Notes under the pieces: model-generated
The model's input: only the letters and a program-made list of their open reading frames with translations
Told to the model about the DNA's origin: nothing
The model's database searches: none
Virus record (IMG/VR): IMGVR_UViG_3300008116_000465
Span: 1 to 32,047 of that record
Length of the DNA stretch: 32,047 nt
Reading direction: 5' to 3' (one strand)
Source: a virus
Program-made: the position numbers and the translations under genes
Shown here: piece after piece, positions 4,401 to 13,650 of the stretch
How positions within the stretch are numbered: the first letter of the stretch is position 1
Layout: each line of letters opens with the position of its first letter

Positions 4401-6430
4401 TGAGTAGTGTACACATACAGAGTATAGATTACAAAGACTGGTTTATCAATCAGAAGCGTCTGCCAGACAGAGCATCTGATGAATATAAACCGTTTTATGA
4501 TTTTCATAAAGACCTATGTTTAAATGGCTGTATGATGGGGGGTGTATATATCAACCCCTTTTTATATTGGCACCTAAACATATGGCATACAGAGGTGGAT
4601 ATTATTGATGAGTATGGAAGGATTGCACAGAAATATGCTAATCCTTTATTACGTGATAACGAGTGGCTGGTAACAAACGAAATTGACAGAGCACAGAAAG
4701 AAAGAAAAGGCTTAGTCATTCTAGGTATTAGACGTTTTGCTAAGTCCGTTATTGAGGCATCTTATATTGCATGGGGTGCAACATTTGATGAAAACTCACA
4801 AAACATTATTGCTGGTTTGAACGCTCCAGATATTAAGCTTATCACAGATAAGATTGATAAGGGGCTTAACTTCATTCCAGAATATTGGAGATGGCAGAGA
4901 ATTGAGGATAACTGGAAAAACCAAGTTACGCTTGGTATCAAGACCAAGTCTGGAGAACGTATCCCCTTTTCTTCCATCTTAATTCGTAACCTTGATGAAG
5001 GTAATAATGAGGAAGCTATCGCAGGTACAAAACCTAGAAAGCTTATCATTGATGAGATAGGTAAGGGAAACTTCTTACGTGGATTGCAAGCTGCAATTCC
5101 AGGTTTCACTACACCATTTGGTTGGGGATGTAGCCCCATCCTCACAGGTACAGGTGGTGATATGAAGAAGTTTATGGATGCAAAGAGCTTAATGTTCGAT
5201 GTAGACAACTTCAATTTCCTTACATATAATAATGAGAAAGACACAACTCGCATACATGGACTCTTTATATCTAACAAGTATAGAATGGAGGCCAAAGAGA
5301 AGAGTTCTCTTGGAGCTTTCCTAAGTGAGCCTTACACATCTGATTTACATAAAATTGAGATGTTGGTAAGTGACCAAGAGAAGGCTGACCAAATCACTGT
5401 GCAAAACTTAGAAAGACTTAAGAAAGCTGGTGATAGAGTTGCCTATCTAAAAGAAAAGATGTACTACCCACAAGAAGTGGATGACATATTCCTGAATGAA
5501 GACACCAACATCTTTGATATTGAGGCTGCTAAAAGACAGAAGAGCAGGCTATTACAACAAGAAAGAACAGGTACACCTATTATATTATTCAATGATGGAG
5601 AGAAAATAAGTCACGAGTTTACAGATAAGCTCCCTATATCTAACTTCCCTCTTAAGAATAGTGATCAGAAAGATGCTCCTGTTGTTATATATGAATTCCC
5701 AATTGATAATCCTCCTTATGGATTATATGTAGCTGGGGTCGATCCATATAGACAAGGACAATCTGCATATTCAAGTTCGTTAGGATCTGTGTATATTTAT
5801 AAAAGAATGCATGACCTAACAGGTGAGAAATATCAAGATATGTTCGTAGCTTCGTATTGTGCTAGACCTGAGAAGAAGGAAACTTGGGAAGAACAAGCTA
5901 GACTTCTTATCAAGTATTACAATGCTAGAACGCTTTGTGAGAATGATGATATATCATTTATAGAATATATGAAAGCTAAAGGAGATGCTCACTATTTAGA
6001 AAAGCAACCTCAATGGCTTATGGAGATTGTTCCAAACACAACGGTTAAACGTGAGTATGGAATTCATCGTTCAAGTCAGAAGATAATTGACTATCTTCAC
6101 AACTGCTTAAAGAAGTATTTGGAAGGAACGATATATAAAGAGACGAATGAAGCTGGTGAGACTGTGAGAGAAGTGTTGGGTGTGAGTAAGATCTTTGATC
6201 CTGTACTACTTGAAGAAGTTATTCAGTACAATGACTCAGGTAACTTTGACCGTATCATTGCTGCAGAATTAGCTATCGCTCAAGCACTTAAGATGGACCC
6301 TATTATGGGTAAGATTGGTGGAACTTCTGATGATAGAGTGAAAGCAATGTATGCAGGATCACCAAAGAACCCTTTATTTTCTACATCAAGAGGAATATTT
6401 AATAAAAGAAAACGTAAACTTTTTACATAA
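4400..6430 (+). CDS. terL: terminase large subunit (packaging ATPase and nuclease)
   Basis: 676 residues, typical for crAss-like TerL. The ATPase half has a variant Walker A at G109-I-R-R-F-A-K-S116 (one Gly and the R-x-A-K-S pattern instead of the classic GKS/T) and Walker B at LIID218E219. The C-terminal RNase H-fold nuclease shows its acidic triad: D448 in AGVDPYRQG, the E514-N-D-D517 cluster, and D617 in GNFDRIIAAELAIAQAL. The enzyme pumps DNA through the portal using ATP and cuts the concatemer at the end of packaging. The next gene overlaps its stop by one base and encodes the portal, its partner. Start at 4400 is fixed by overlap with the previous stop. No frameshift or missing motif seen. 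Confidence 0.95.
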   Translation: MSSVHIQSIDYKDWFINQKRLPDRASDEYKPFYDFHKDLCLNGCMMGGVYINPFLYWHLNIWHTEVDIIDEYGRIAQKYANPLLRDNEWLVTNEIDRAQKERKGLVILGIRRFAKSVIEASYIAWGATFDENSQNIIAGLNAPDIKLITDKIDKGLNFIPEYWRWQRIEDNWKNQVTLGIKTKSGERIPFSSILIRNLDEGNNEEAIAGTKPRKLIIDEIGKGNFLRGLQAAIPGFTTPFGWGCSPILTGTGGDMKKFMDAKSLMFDVDNFNFLTYNNEKDTTRIHGLFISNKYRMEAKEKSSLGAFLSEPYTSDLHKIEMLVSDQEKADQITVQNLERLKKAGDRVAYLKEKMYYPQEVDDIFLNEDTNIFDIEAAKRQKSRLLQQERTGTPIILFNDGEKISHEFTDKLPISNFPLKNSDQKDAPVVIYEFPIDNPPYGLYVAGVDPYRQGQSAYSSSLGSVYIYKRMHDLTGEKYQDMFVASYCARPEKKETWEEQARLLIKYYNARTLCENDDISFIEYMKAKGDAHYLEKQPQWLMEIVPNTTVKREYGIHRSSQKIIDYLHNCLKKYLEGTIYKETNEAGETVREVLGVSKIFDPVLLEEVIQYNDSGNFDRIIAAELAIAQALKMDPIMGKIGGTSDDRVKAMYAGSPKNPLFSTSRGIFNKRKRKLFT

Positions 6431-9015
6431 TGGCAATTATACGGTATACAAAAGATGCTACAATTAGGTATGCATATTTAAATATATTTCCTGATCAGTT
6501 CAAGACTGAGAAGGAGAAGCAAGATGAGAGTTGGATTAAAAACACAATGGACTATTTTGCCAACAAATCATACGCTGAGTATGTGAAGAACAGAGACACC
6601 TTTGTCAAGAACTATGATCTTGTTAAGGGTATTTTGCGTATGGAGGATTTCTATCAAGAGCCTGTTGTAAGTAGCTTTACACAAACATTAGAAGCTAACT
6701 TAAATCTTCCTTCATATGTAAAAATGTATTCTATCATCACCACTCCTCTTAATGAGTTAGTTGGTGAGATTTCTAAAAGACCAGATGCTTTCCGTGTTAA
6801 GGCATTTGATGATGATAGTCAAGCTGAAGAACTAGAATTCAAAACTGGTATTCTACAAGAATACGTTATCAGTCAAGCTAAACAAAAGATTTTAAATCAA
6901 GCTCAGTTAAGTGGACAGGAGTTAGAAGAAGAAGATGTTCAGCAAATGACAATGGATCAGGTGAAAGATGAGCTAGATAGCTATACATCTATTGCTGAGA
7001 AATGGGCTAACCATATTCTTACTTGTCAGAAGGCAGAGTTTAATCTTAAGGAGAAATCAGAAGATGCCTTCAGAGATATGTTGATTTCAGCTAGAGAGTT
7101 CTACCATATATATGAGGACAACTCAAAGCTTGGATTTAACATTGAGGTGGCTAATCCTAAGAACACTTGGTTCTTAACCACTCCAGATAGAAAATATGTT
7201 TCAGATCCTACAGGTAGAGCACAAGGAGCTTATGCTGCTGGTATTGTACAGGTGATGGAACTATCTGAAATTATTGAGGCTATTCCAGATATTACTAAAG
7301 AAGAGATTGACCACTTACGTAGTTCTTTACAAGACTATGGTTTGATCAATGTACGTGAATCAAATCTTGGTAATCCAAATGCAACACCAGGTATTGACTC
7401 AGTACAATATGATACATATGATCCATTAGTTCTACAAACTAGAATGATCATTGAATCAGAGATGAAAGAGAATGATGATGGACTTAAAGACTTCTTAGGT
7501 CTTACATCTAATGTAAGCTCATTTGGTTATAAGTATGTTGTTGTTAGAGCCTATTGGATCTCTAAGAAAAAGATTGGTAAACTAATCTACTTAGATGAGA
7601 TGGGTAATGAGCAATCTATGCTTGTTGATGAAAACTATAAGAGTAAGACAATCCCTACAGAAGTTTCTCTAGAATGGGGTTGGATTAACCAATGGTATCA
7701 GGGTATTAAGATTGGTCCAGACATCTACCACATCAAACCTTACAAATTATTAAGTTATTGTCCTATCATTGGATTGGTTCATGAGGTTAAGAATACAGAA
7801 GCTAAAAGCTTAGTAGACTTAATGAAACCATTCCAAGTGTTATATAATGTATGTATGAACCAGCTTTACACACTTCTTGAGAAGGAAGTTGGTAAGGTGT
7901 ATCTAACATCCATCAGACATATTCCTGTTCCTAAGGACGGTGATGCTCAAGATGCTTTAGATATATGGGAACTAGAAGCTCGTAACAGAGGGGTTGTATT
8001 TATTGATGATTCTCCAGAGAACTTAAAAGGTCAGTCTAGCTTTAACCAGTTTAGAGATATTGACCTCACACGTACGCAGGAGATTCAATCTCGTTACACA
8101 TTAGCTATGCAACTTAAGCAAGAGTGTTGGGAACTGATAGGTATGTCTAAACAAAGACTTGGATCTGTATCAGCTAGCGAAAGTGCTACAGGTACAAACG
8201 CAGCTCTTACTCAATCTTATTCTCAAACAGAACCTTTGTTTGTAGCTCATGAATATGTTCTTGGTCAATTGTACCAAGCTATCATTGATGCTGCTTTATA
8301 TGTAGAATCTAGCAAACCACAATCCACCCTATCATACATTACATCTGATGGAGAGTCTGCTTTCGTACAGGTGAATGGATCTGATCTCAGATTCCGTGAT
8401 CTTAAGGTGTTCTTAACCAATCGTCCTGAAGATCAGAAAATGTTTAACGAATTACGTGGATTGTCTCAAGCTGTTATACAAAACGGTGGTTCATTACATG
8501 ACATCATTGAACTTTACAGCACCAACTCTGTACGTCAGATGAAAAAGGTGTTTAAGAGTCTTAAAGATAAGCAAGATGCTATGCAACAACAACAGTTGGA
8601 TATGCAACAGCAACAACAAGAGCAACAACAAGAGCAAGCTATGGCTCAACTCCAACAGGCTCAAGCATCTCAAGAGAGACAATTGGCTAATGATAACTAC
8701 CAAGCTGAGCTTGATAGAATCAATAAGAAAGAGATTGCACTTATTGCTGCTGAATCAAAAGCAGGTTCATTGGCTGATGTAGATGAATCTGGAACTCCTG
8801 ATGTATTGGAAATCAGCAGGTTAGCATTCGAGCAATCAAAAGCTACTAAAGATTATGAAGCAAAGATGAATGATATTCAATCTAAGAATACATTAGCTGC
8901 TCAGAAACTACAAGTTGAAAGAGAAAAACTAAAAGTGGCTAGAGAGAACCAAGCAAATGATTTAGCTATTGCTAAAGAGAATGCTAAGAACAGAGCGAGT
9001 AAGAAAACTAAGTAA
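6430..9015 (+). CDS. portal protein with Gln-rich C-terminus
   Basis: 861 residues, immediately behind TerL with a TAATG overlap; position and size match the large crAss-like portals. The N-terminal part (NTMDYFANKSYAEYVKNRD, MEDFYQEPVVSSFT, SIITTPLNELVGEISKRPDA) has the helical wing character of portals, and KECWELIGMSKQRLGSV-like sequence near residue 565 fits the region just past the stem. Residues about 718-750 are a Gln-rich run (MQQQQ, QQQQQEQQQEQ) inside a long charged coiled coil reaching to the Lys-rich end. This tail is longer than the core fold needs and may lie inside the capsid, contacting scaffold or DNA. I could not identify each portal subdomain; the call combines context and overall pattern. 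Confidence 0.88.
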   Translation: MAIIRYTKDATIRYAYLNIFPDQFKTEKEKQDESWIKNTMDYFANKSYAEYVKNRDTFVKNYDLVKGILRMEDFYQEPVVSSFTQTLEANLNLPSYVKMYSIITTPLNELVGEISKRPDAFRVKAFDDDSQAEELEFKTGILQEYVISQAKQKILNQAQLSGQELEEEDVQQMTMDQVKDELDSYTSIAEKWANHILTCQKAEFNLKEKSEDAFRDMLISAREFYHIYEDNSKLGFNIEVANPKNTWFLTTPDRKYVSDPTGRAQGAYAAGIVQVMELSEIIEAIPDITKEEIDHLRSSLQDYGLINVRESNLGNPNATPGIDSVQYDTYDPLVLQTRMIIESEMKENDDGLKDFLGLTSNVSSFGYKYVVVRAYWISKKKIGKLIYLDEMGNEQSMLVDENYKSKTIPTEVSLEWGWINQWYQGIKIGPDIYHIKPYKLLSYCPIIGLVHEVKNTEAKSLVDLMKPFQVLYNVCMNQLYTLLEKEVGKVYLTSIRHIPVPKDGDAQDALDIWELEARNRGVVFIDDSPENLKGQSSFNQFRDIDLTRTQEIQSRYTLAMQLKQECWELIGMSKQRLGSVSASESATGTNAALTQSYSQTEPLFVAHEYVLGQLYQAIIDAALYVESSKPQSTLSYITSDGESAFVQVNGSDLRFRDLKVFLTNRPEDQKMFNELRGLSQAVIQNGGSLHDIIELYSTNSVRQMKKVFKSLKDKQDAMQQQQLDMQQQQQEQQQEQAMAQLQQAQASQERQLANDNYQAELDRINKKEIALIAAESKAGSLADVDESGTPDVLEISRLAFEQSKATKDYEAKMNDIQSKNTLAAQKLQVEREKLKVARENQANDLAIAKENAKNRASKKTK

Positions 9016-9017
9016 TT

Positions 9018-9548
9018 ATGTTAGATAGGCTGATTGACGTTGTGTTACAATTTGGCTCAGACGTACTCCCTGGTATTATTATTAGGGATTACGAGGAGGC
9101 TGTACTTCTAAGATTTGGTAAATTTAAAAAGGTGTTGAAACCTGGGTTCCACCCAAAGATACCATTTGTAGATGAGGTGATTGACCAACATGTCGTTGTT
9201 ACAACATTAAGCCTTCCAGCACAATCTTTGTATACCAGTGATAGACAGAATATTGTTGTCAAGGGGGTAATCAAATACAAGATATCAGATGTAAAAACAT
9301 TCCTGTTAGAAGTATTTGATGCCCAAGATGCAATAGCTGACATGTCACAAAGTGTCATAAAAAACGTAATCATGTCTATGTCTCTGGAAGAATGTACGGA
9401 TGCAGAACTTGATAACACATTAACTAAGAAGGTGAGGGTTGAAGCTAGGAAATGGGGTGTTGAGATTCAACAAGTTACGCTCACTGACCTAGCCCCAATC
9501 AAGAGCTTTAGATTAATAAATGACACAATTACAAACAATCTTGATTAG
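9018..9548 (+). CDS. SPFH (band 7 / stomatin-prohibitin) domain protein
   Basis: 176 residues, 2 bases after the portal stop. The sequence GIIIRDYEEAVLLRFGKFKK then VLKPGFHPKIPFVDEVID is the start of the SPFH domain; YTSDRQNIVVKGVIKYKISD and the later RVEARKWGVEIQQVTLTDLA are its conserved strands and helix. The usual N-terminal membrane hairpin is reduced to a weakly hydrophobic stretch, and the long C-terminal coiled coil of cellular relatives is absent, leaving nearly the bare domain. SPFH proteins form ring or cage oligomers on membranes. Placed between portal and scaffold, it may act in head assembly at the membrane or as a virion protein; its function is not known. Ends with TAG. Confidence 0.87.
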   Translation: MLDRLIDVVLQFGSDVLPGIIIRDYEEAVLLRFGKFKKVLKPGFHPKIPFVDEVIDQHVVVTTLSLPAQSLYTSDRQNIVVKGVIKYKISDVKTFLLEVFDAQDAIADMSQSVIKNVIMSMSLEECTDAELDNTLTKKVRVEARKWGVEIQQVTLTDLAPIKSFRLINDTITNNLD

Positions 9549-9606
9549 AGTGAATTACATTAATGCTATATTATCGTGAATAATGGGCCTTATAGTGCAC
9601 TACCTC

Positions 9607-9637
9607 TTTGGTATTAATTTATAATAATATACTTTTA
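9607..9637 (+). promoter_or_regulatory. Bacteroidetes-type promoter before scaffold and capsid genes
   Basis: TTTG (9607-9610), 19 bases, TACTTTTA (9630-9637; TAnnTTTR). An 8-bp palindrome AGTGCACT (9594-9601) and a dyad ATTAT-CGTGA-ATAAT (9570-9584) lie just upstream. This would give the scaffold and capsid genes their own late transcript, 32 bases before the ATG. Confidence 0.65.
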
Positions 9638-9669
9638 CATCTGAAAACCAATAATAAAATAAACTACAT

Positions 9670-10932
9670 ATGGCTGAAAATCTAGACAACCCGTCAATGG
9701 GAAACTTTAGTATTCAAGATACTATGGAAATGGGCATGGGAAACCAAGAGCTTTTAAGTGACTTATTTGCTCCTGAGACTTCTACTACCAATCCTGATGA
9801 TATCCAAGATATTAAAGATGAACCTGCTCCTGCACCTAAACCTGCAAAGAAGACACCAGCTCCTGCTGCTGCTTCAGAAGAGAATGATGAGGAAAATAAA
9901 GAAGATAATAAAAAATCTTTACAGGACTTTTTACTAGGTGGAGATGATGAAGAGGATGATGATGAAGATGATTCTCCTGCTCCAACTCCCAAAGCAAAAG
10001 CTCCTGCAGATACAGAAGATGATAATGAAACAGAAGGTGATGAACCATCTAGTCCATTTACATCTCTATCTAGAGACCTTTTCAAACTTGGTGTATTCAC
10101 CAACGATGAAGATGATGAAGAAGTTAATATCTCAACTCCTGAGGAATTCCTTGAGCGTTTCCAAGCTGAAAAGAAGAAAGGAGCTATTGAGGTGGTAAAC
10201 AACTTCATTGGTCAATTTGGAGAAGATTATCAACAAGCATTTGATGCCATATTTGTAAAAGGAGTAGATCCAAAAGAGTATTTCGGTACTTATAATAATA
10301 TAAAGAGTTTTGCTGAGATGGACTTAGCAGACGAATCTAACCAAGTTGCAGTAATTAAACAAGCACTCTCTGATCAAGGATTTGATCCTGAGGATGTTAC
10401 AACAGAAGTTGAAAGACTTAAGAATTACGGTGATTTGGAAACTGTTGCTACTAAACACCACAAAGTGTTGGTTAAGAAAGAAGCAGCAAAGCTCCAACAA
10501 ATGGAGCAAGAAAACGAAAGAAGATTACAACAGCAAGCTGCTGTTAAACAGCAATACTATCAAAACGTTCAGTCGGTATTACAAGAAAAACTAAAAACAA
10601 AAGAGTTTGACGGTATTCCTCTGAACCCTAAATTGGCTGGTGAACTACAAGATTTCCTGTTAGTAGATAAGTATAAGACAGCATCTGGTGAGACTCTCAC
10701 AGATTTTGATCGCACTATTCTAGAACTTAAGCGTCCAGAAAACCATGCAACAAAGGTTAAGATTGGACTTTTATTAAAGATTTTAGAAAAGGATCCTACA
10801 TTATCTACAATACAAAAGACTGGTATCACCAAGAAGTCAAATGAATTGTTTGGTGAAGTTGCTAGACAAGTTAGCAAAAGTTCTACAAAAACAGGAAATA
10901 AGCCCAAGCCTACAACTTCATGGTTTCAATAA
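9670..10932 (+). CDS. capsid scaffold / assembly protein (probable)
   Basis: 420 residues, directly before the capsid gene. After a short N-terminus the protein has a long disordered part of Pro/Ala/Lys and Asp/Glu runs (PAPAPKPAKKTPAPAAA; GGDDEEDDDEDD; residues about 50-135), then an alpha-helical domain (PEEFLERFQAEKKKGAIEVV), and a coiled coil at about 268-313 (KKEAAKLQQMEQENERRLQQ). The C-terminus is basic and Ser/Thr-rich, ending TTSWFQ, like scaffolds that grip the capsid protein with a basic C-terminal end. Position, acidity and coiled coil support a scaffold; no direct homology is claimed. It shares the leader AACTACATATGG with the gene at 12682 and has its own promoter. Confidence 0.65.
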   Translation: MAENLDNPSMGNFSIQDTMEMGMGNQELLSDLFAPETSTTNPDDIQDIKDEPAPAPKPAKKTPAPAAASEENDEENKEDNKKSLQDFLLGGDDEEDDDEDDSPAPTPKAKAPADTEDDNETEGDEPSSPFTSLSRDLFKLGVFTNDEDDEEVNISTPEEFLERFQAEKKKGAIEVVNNFIGQFGEDYQQAFDAIFVKGVDPKEYFGTYNNIKSFAEMDLADESNQVAVIKQALSDQGFDPEDVTTEVERLKNYGDLETVATKHHKVLVKKEAAKLQQMEQENERRLQQQAAVKQQYYQNVQSVLQEKLKTKEFDGIPLNPKLAGELQDFLLVDKYKTASGETLTDFDRTILELKRPENHATKVKIGLLLKILEKDPTLSTIQKTGITKKSNELFGEVARQVSKSSTKTGNKPKPTTSWFQ

Positions 10933-10966
10933 ACAATTTATAAACATTAATTAAAAAAATAACAAA

Positions 10967-12520
10967 ATGGCAATTCAAACAATTCCAGGTTTAACTGGCT
11001 TTACGTATGCTCGTGTTGCTTCTATGGACAAGCGTGCAGTAGGTAAGTTGACAGATGCAAACCACTTGGAGAGTTTTCACTCGACTGAGCCAGCAGATTA
11101 TGATAAGAAGATTATCAGTTTGTACACTCAGAGTTCTCTTTACAGTAACGATTTCTTGGATATGATTAACAAGAGCACTCCTTACTATATCGATAACAAC
11201 AGTGATGCTTGGAAGTGGCAAGTACAAGTTCCTTACAAATTCCCTAAAATCATTGATATTCCTGATAGCACTCTAGCTCTAGATAAGCCAGGTATCGATG
11301 GTCAAGAGTTTTCTCTTGTAATTGACACTAATGAGTTCTCTAAGAATGCAATTGTTTCTGTAGGTACTCGTCAGTATGGTCCTCGTTTCTACGTGATCAA
11401 AGATCCTATTCCTTGGAATATGGGCTTTTTGTACACCTTCACTCTTGTGACTGACAACCCTCAAGTAGATTACGTAAGTTCTACTTTCTTACAGACTGGT
11501 ATTGAACTTGAATTAGTTGATGCTGCTATCGGTGAATTCGATCAAGACTTATTAGGTCTTCCTCGTTTAGGTGAGCAAATCACTATGTTTGAATCTTTAG
11601 GTTCTGCATATGGTTATGAGCACAAGATCACTGAGTGGGCTGATGACAAAATGATGCGTGATGCTTCTGGTAAGCCTCTTGACATCTTAGTATATGCTCC
11701 ACAAAGACGTAACCAATTACCTTTAACTCGTAACGATGTTAAATGGGAACCATTTATTGAGTTCTGGATGCGTAAGTCTATGTTAGAATTAAAAGTTAAG
11801 CGTATGATCTGGGCTAAGCCTGGTACCGTGAAGACTAATGGTTCTAAGCAAGAATTAAAGCGTACATCTGCTGGTGTATACCACAGAATGCGTAATAACG
11901 GTAACTTAGTACAATACAACCGTGGTGAGTTCACTGCAAACTTGATTCGTTCAGTGTTTGGTGACTTATTCTACAGACGTGTTGATGTTAAGGATCGTAG
12001 AGTTAAAATGTACACTAACGAAGCTGGTTTCGATGTGTTCCAACAAGCTCTTAAAAATGATGCACTTAATTCTGGTTTAACTTTCATGGCTGATTCTGGT
12101 AATCGCTACATGCAAGGAGAAGGTCAACACATCACTTACAACTTTGCATTCGATGCAATGGTTACACGTGAAACAGGTCGTGTTGAACTAATTCACTTAA
12201 AAGAATTAGACCTTCCGCAAACTAACTTAGAATTCGGTCAGAACAAAAAATCTACTCCTGTATTCATGGTGTTTGATGTATCTCCAATGAGCGATGGTTC
12301 AATGGTAAACAACATCCGTGAAGTACGTATGAAGGGTGCTCCTTCAATGACTTGGGGTTATATCGATGGAACTCGTCACCACTTAGGTTTTGCTAAGTCT
12401 CAAGGTATGAGTTCTGCGAACAAATTCCCTGGTTATGAGATTTGGATGAAAGACCGTTGTGATGTATTCATTGAAGATTTATCACGTACAGTATTAATCG
12501 AAGAAATACCACAATTCTAA
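10967..12520 (+). CDS. major capsid protein (HK97-type fold expected)
   Basis: 517 residues, the usual size for crAss-like capsid proteins, following the scaffold gene. Codons are biased toward CGT, GGT and GCT, unlike the AGA-rich neighbours, and the leader is A-rich (TAACAAAATGGC); both suit very high expression. A strong RNA hairpin follows the stop. The protein starts MAIQTIPGLTGFTYARVAS, contains the segments SLYSNDFLDMINKSTPYYID, YGPRFYVIKDPIPWNMGF and WEPFIEFWMRKSMLELKVKR, and ends with EDLSRTVLIEEIPQF. No N-terminal scaffold-like delta domain or protease gene is visible. The N-terminal peptide P7-G-L-T-G-F-T-Y-A-R-V-A18 recurs almost unchanged in the giant protein at 28110. Confidence 0.88.
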   Translation: MAIQTIPGLTGFTYARVASMDKRAVGKLTDANHLESFHSTEPADYDKKIISLYTQSSLYSNDFLDMINKSTPYYIDNNSDAWKWQVQVPYKFPKIIDIPDSTLALDKPGIDGQEFSLVIDTNEFSKNAIVSVGTRQYGPRFYVIKDPIPWNMGFLYTFTLVTDNPQVDYVSSTFLQTGIELELVDAAIGEFDQDLLGLPRLGEQITMFESLGSAYGYEHKITEWADDKMMRDASGKPLDILVYAPQRRNQLPLTRNDVKWEPFIEFWMRKSMLELKVKRMIWAKPGTVKTNGSKQELKRTSAGVYHRMRNNGNLVQYNRGEFTANLIRSVFGDLFYRRVDVKDRRVKMYTNEAGFDVFQQALKNDALNSGLTFMADSGNRYMQGEGQHITYNFAFDAMVTRETGRVELIHLKELDLPQTNLEFGQNKKSTPVFMVFDVSPMSDGSMVNNIREVRMKGAPSMTWGYIDGTRHHLGFAKSQGMSSANKFPGYEIWMKDRCDVFIEDLSRTVLIEEIPQF

Positions 12521-12544
12521 TCTAACGATTAGGCATAACCTACC

Positions 12545-12587
12545 GAGAAGAATTCCCCCCCACTACTCCACGTGGGGGAGTCTTCTC
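12545..12587. other. strong RNA hairpin after the capsid gene
   Basis: GAGAAGA (12545-12551) pairs with TCTTCTC (12581-12587), and inside it CCCCCAC (12557-12563) pairs with GTGGGGG (12572-12578) around an 8-base loop. There is no U-tract after it, so it is probably not a simple terminator; it could protect the 3' end of the abundant capsid mRNA, or be a processing site. Confidence 0.7.
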
Positions 12588-12590
12588 ACA

Positions 12591-12650
12591 CAGATGGATG
12601 GGTACAGATCACATGTCTGTATCGCACTCTCTTCGCTGAGAACCCATCTG
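12591..12650 (+). ncRNA. candidate structured RNA: three-way junction between capsid gene and 12682
   Basis: CAGATGG (12591-12597) pairs with CCATCTG (12644-12650). Enclosed are GGTACAGA (12601-12608) with TCTGTATC (12616-12623; one G-U pair, 7-base loop) and TCTC (12628-12631) with GAGA (12638-12641). The 60-base element has a 7-bp closing stem like a tRNA acceptor but is too short and lacks a T-loop. Together with the hairpin before it, almost the whole 161-base spacer is structured. Possible roles are mRNA stabilisation, processing, regulation of the next gene, or a packaging signal. Confidence 0.45.
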
Positions 12651-12681
12651 CAAAAATAAACCAAACAAAAAACAACTACAT

Positions 12682-13650
12682 ATGGGTAAGATAGGAAAAA
12701 TCTCTACTATTAAGAAAGATTACAACAACTCTCAGTTGCAAACCATGCAAGGTGGTCTTGCACAAAAAGGTTTAACCAGGATCCCTGGAACAGGTGTATT
12801 TAAGTATCCTTACAAGGAACTTGATGGTCAGTACAGAACTGGATTAGATCCAAATGCTTCATACATCCGTAGGATGGGTGATAGTCTTGAAAGAGAAATG
12901 GAAGTTGAAAGAGTTACAGCACTTAAAAAGAAGCTTGAAACTGCTTTAGGTGATGTTGATTTAAGTCCTCGTTCTAGTTTCTGGAACTATGGATTGTCTA
13001 CATCTACAGATGATACATTACATGTACAAGCAGTTAAGTTAATGGATGGTGATAACTACTTTGACTTTACTAATCCTTTTCAGGAGTTAGCATTTGCTTG
13101 GTTGAGAGTTCATCCAACAATTGCCTCTAGCTATCAGGCTTGGGAGCGTGGTGAAGTTCCTGCAGATACACAATTTTATGTTGCTGATGATGAAATTGAA
13201 AATGCAGTGATATTCAAGAAGAAACAATTGATCAACAAGGCTATTGTCAAGTTTGATGCAATGAGTCCTGAGAAGAAACGCAAAGTAGCAAGATTGTTAG
13301 GATTACCTGTTACAGAAGACACTAAAGAAGAATCTGTATACAACCAGGTAGATAACCTATTAAAACAAACAGAATTCAAGAATGGCAAACATGCTGGTTT
13401 AAACCCTGTAGAGGTGTTCACCAGATTTGCAGATATGAAGGAAAACTTACTCCATATTAAAGACTTGGTTAAGCAAGCTATTGCTCACTCAGTATATCGT
13501 TTAAAACCTAATGGTAAAGTGTACGAAGGTGAATTTGAGATTGCTAAGGATGAAGATGATTTAGTTAAATTCCTTGCTGATGAAGATAACCAAGACGAAT
13601 TATTAACCTTGGAAGGAAAATTAAAAACTAAGAAAATAGCTTCTGTATGA
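12682..13650 (+). CDS. virion-associated protein after the capsid gene (322 aa, function unknown)
   Basis: Begins 32 bases after the structured spacer with leader AACTACATATGG. The product opens MGKIGKISTIKKDYNNSQLQ and has a basic N-terminus, then charged helical segments (RMGDSLEREMEVERVTALKK, DEIENAVIFKKKQLINKAI, PEKKRKVARLLGLPVTED) and an acidic tail. No catalytic motif is seen. The place right after the major capsid protein and the helical, charged character suggest a head or internal protein. It ends with TGA, overlapping the next ATG (ATGA at 13647-13650), so it is coupled to the connector-like gene. Confidence 0.8.
   Translation: MGKIGKISTIKKDYNNSQLQTMQGGLAQKGLTRIPGTGVFKYPYKELDGQYRTGLDPNASYIRRMGDSLEREMEVERVTALKKKLETALGDVDLSPRSSFWNYGLSTSTDDTLHVQAVKLMDGDNYFDFTNPFQELAFAWLRVHPTIASSYQAWERGEVPADTQFYVADDEIENAVIFKKKQLINKAIVKFDAMSPEKKRKVARLLGLPVTEDTKEESVYNQVDNLLKQTEFKNGKHAGLNPVEVFTRFADMKENLLHIKDLVKQAIAHSVYRLKPNGKVYEGEFEIAKDEDDLVKFLADEDNQDELLTLEGKLKTKKIASV

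Noticed and set aside
4762-5295. Minus-strand frame of 177 codons within TerL
   Set aside because: Lies fully inside terL, over its Walker B region; no support beyond length.
9714-10208. Minus-strand Ser-rich frame of 164 codons
   Set aside because: Reverse reading of the Asp/Glu and Pro/Ala-rich part of the scaffold gene; low complexity, no start context.
12591-12650. tRNA gene after the capsid gene (7-bp acceptor-like stem)
   Set aside because: Only 60 bases, no T-arm with TTCRA loop, no proper anticodon loop (no T33), and no full cloverleaf. Kept as an unnamed structured RNA.
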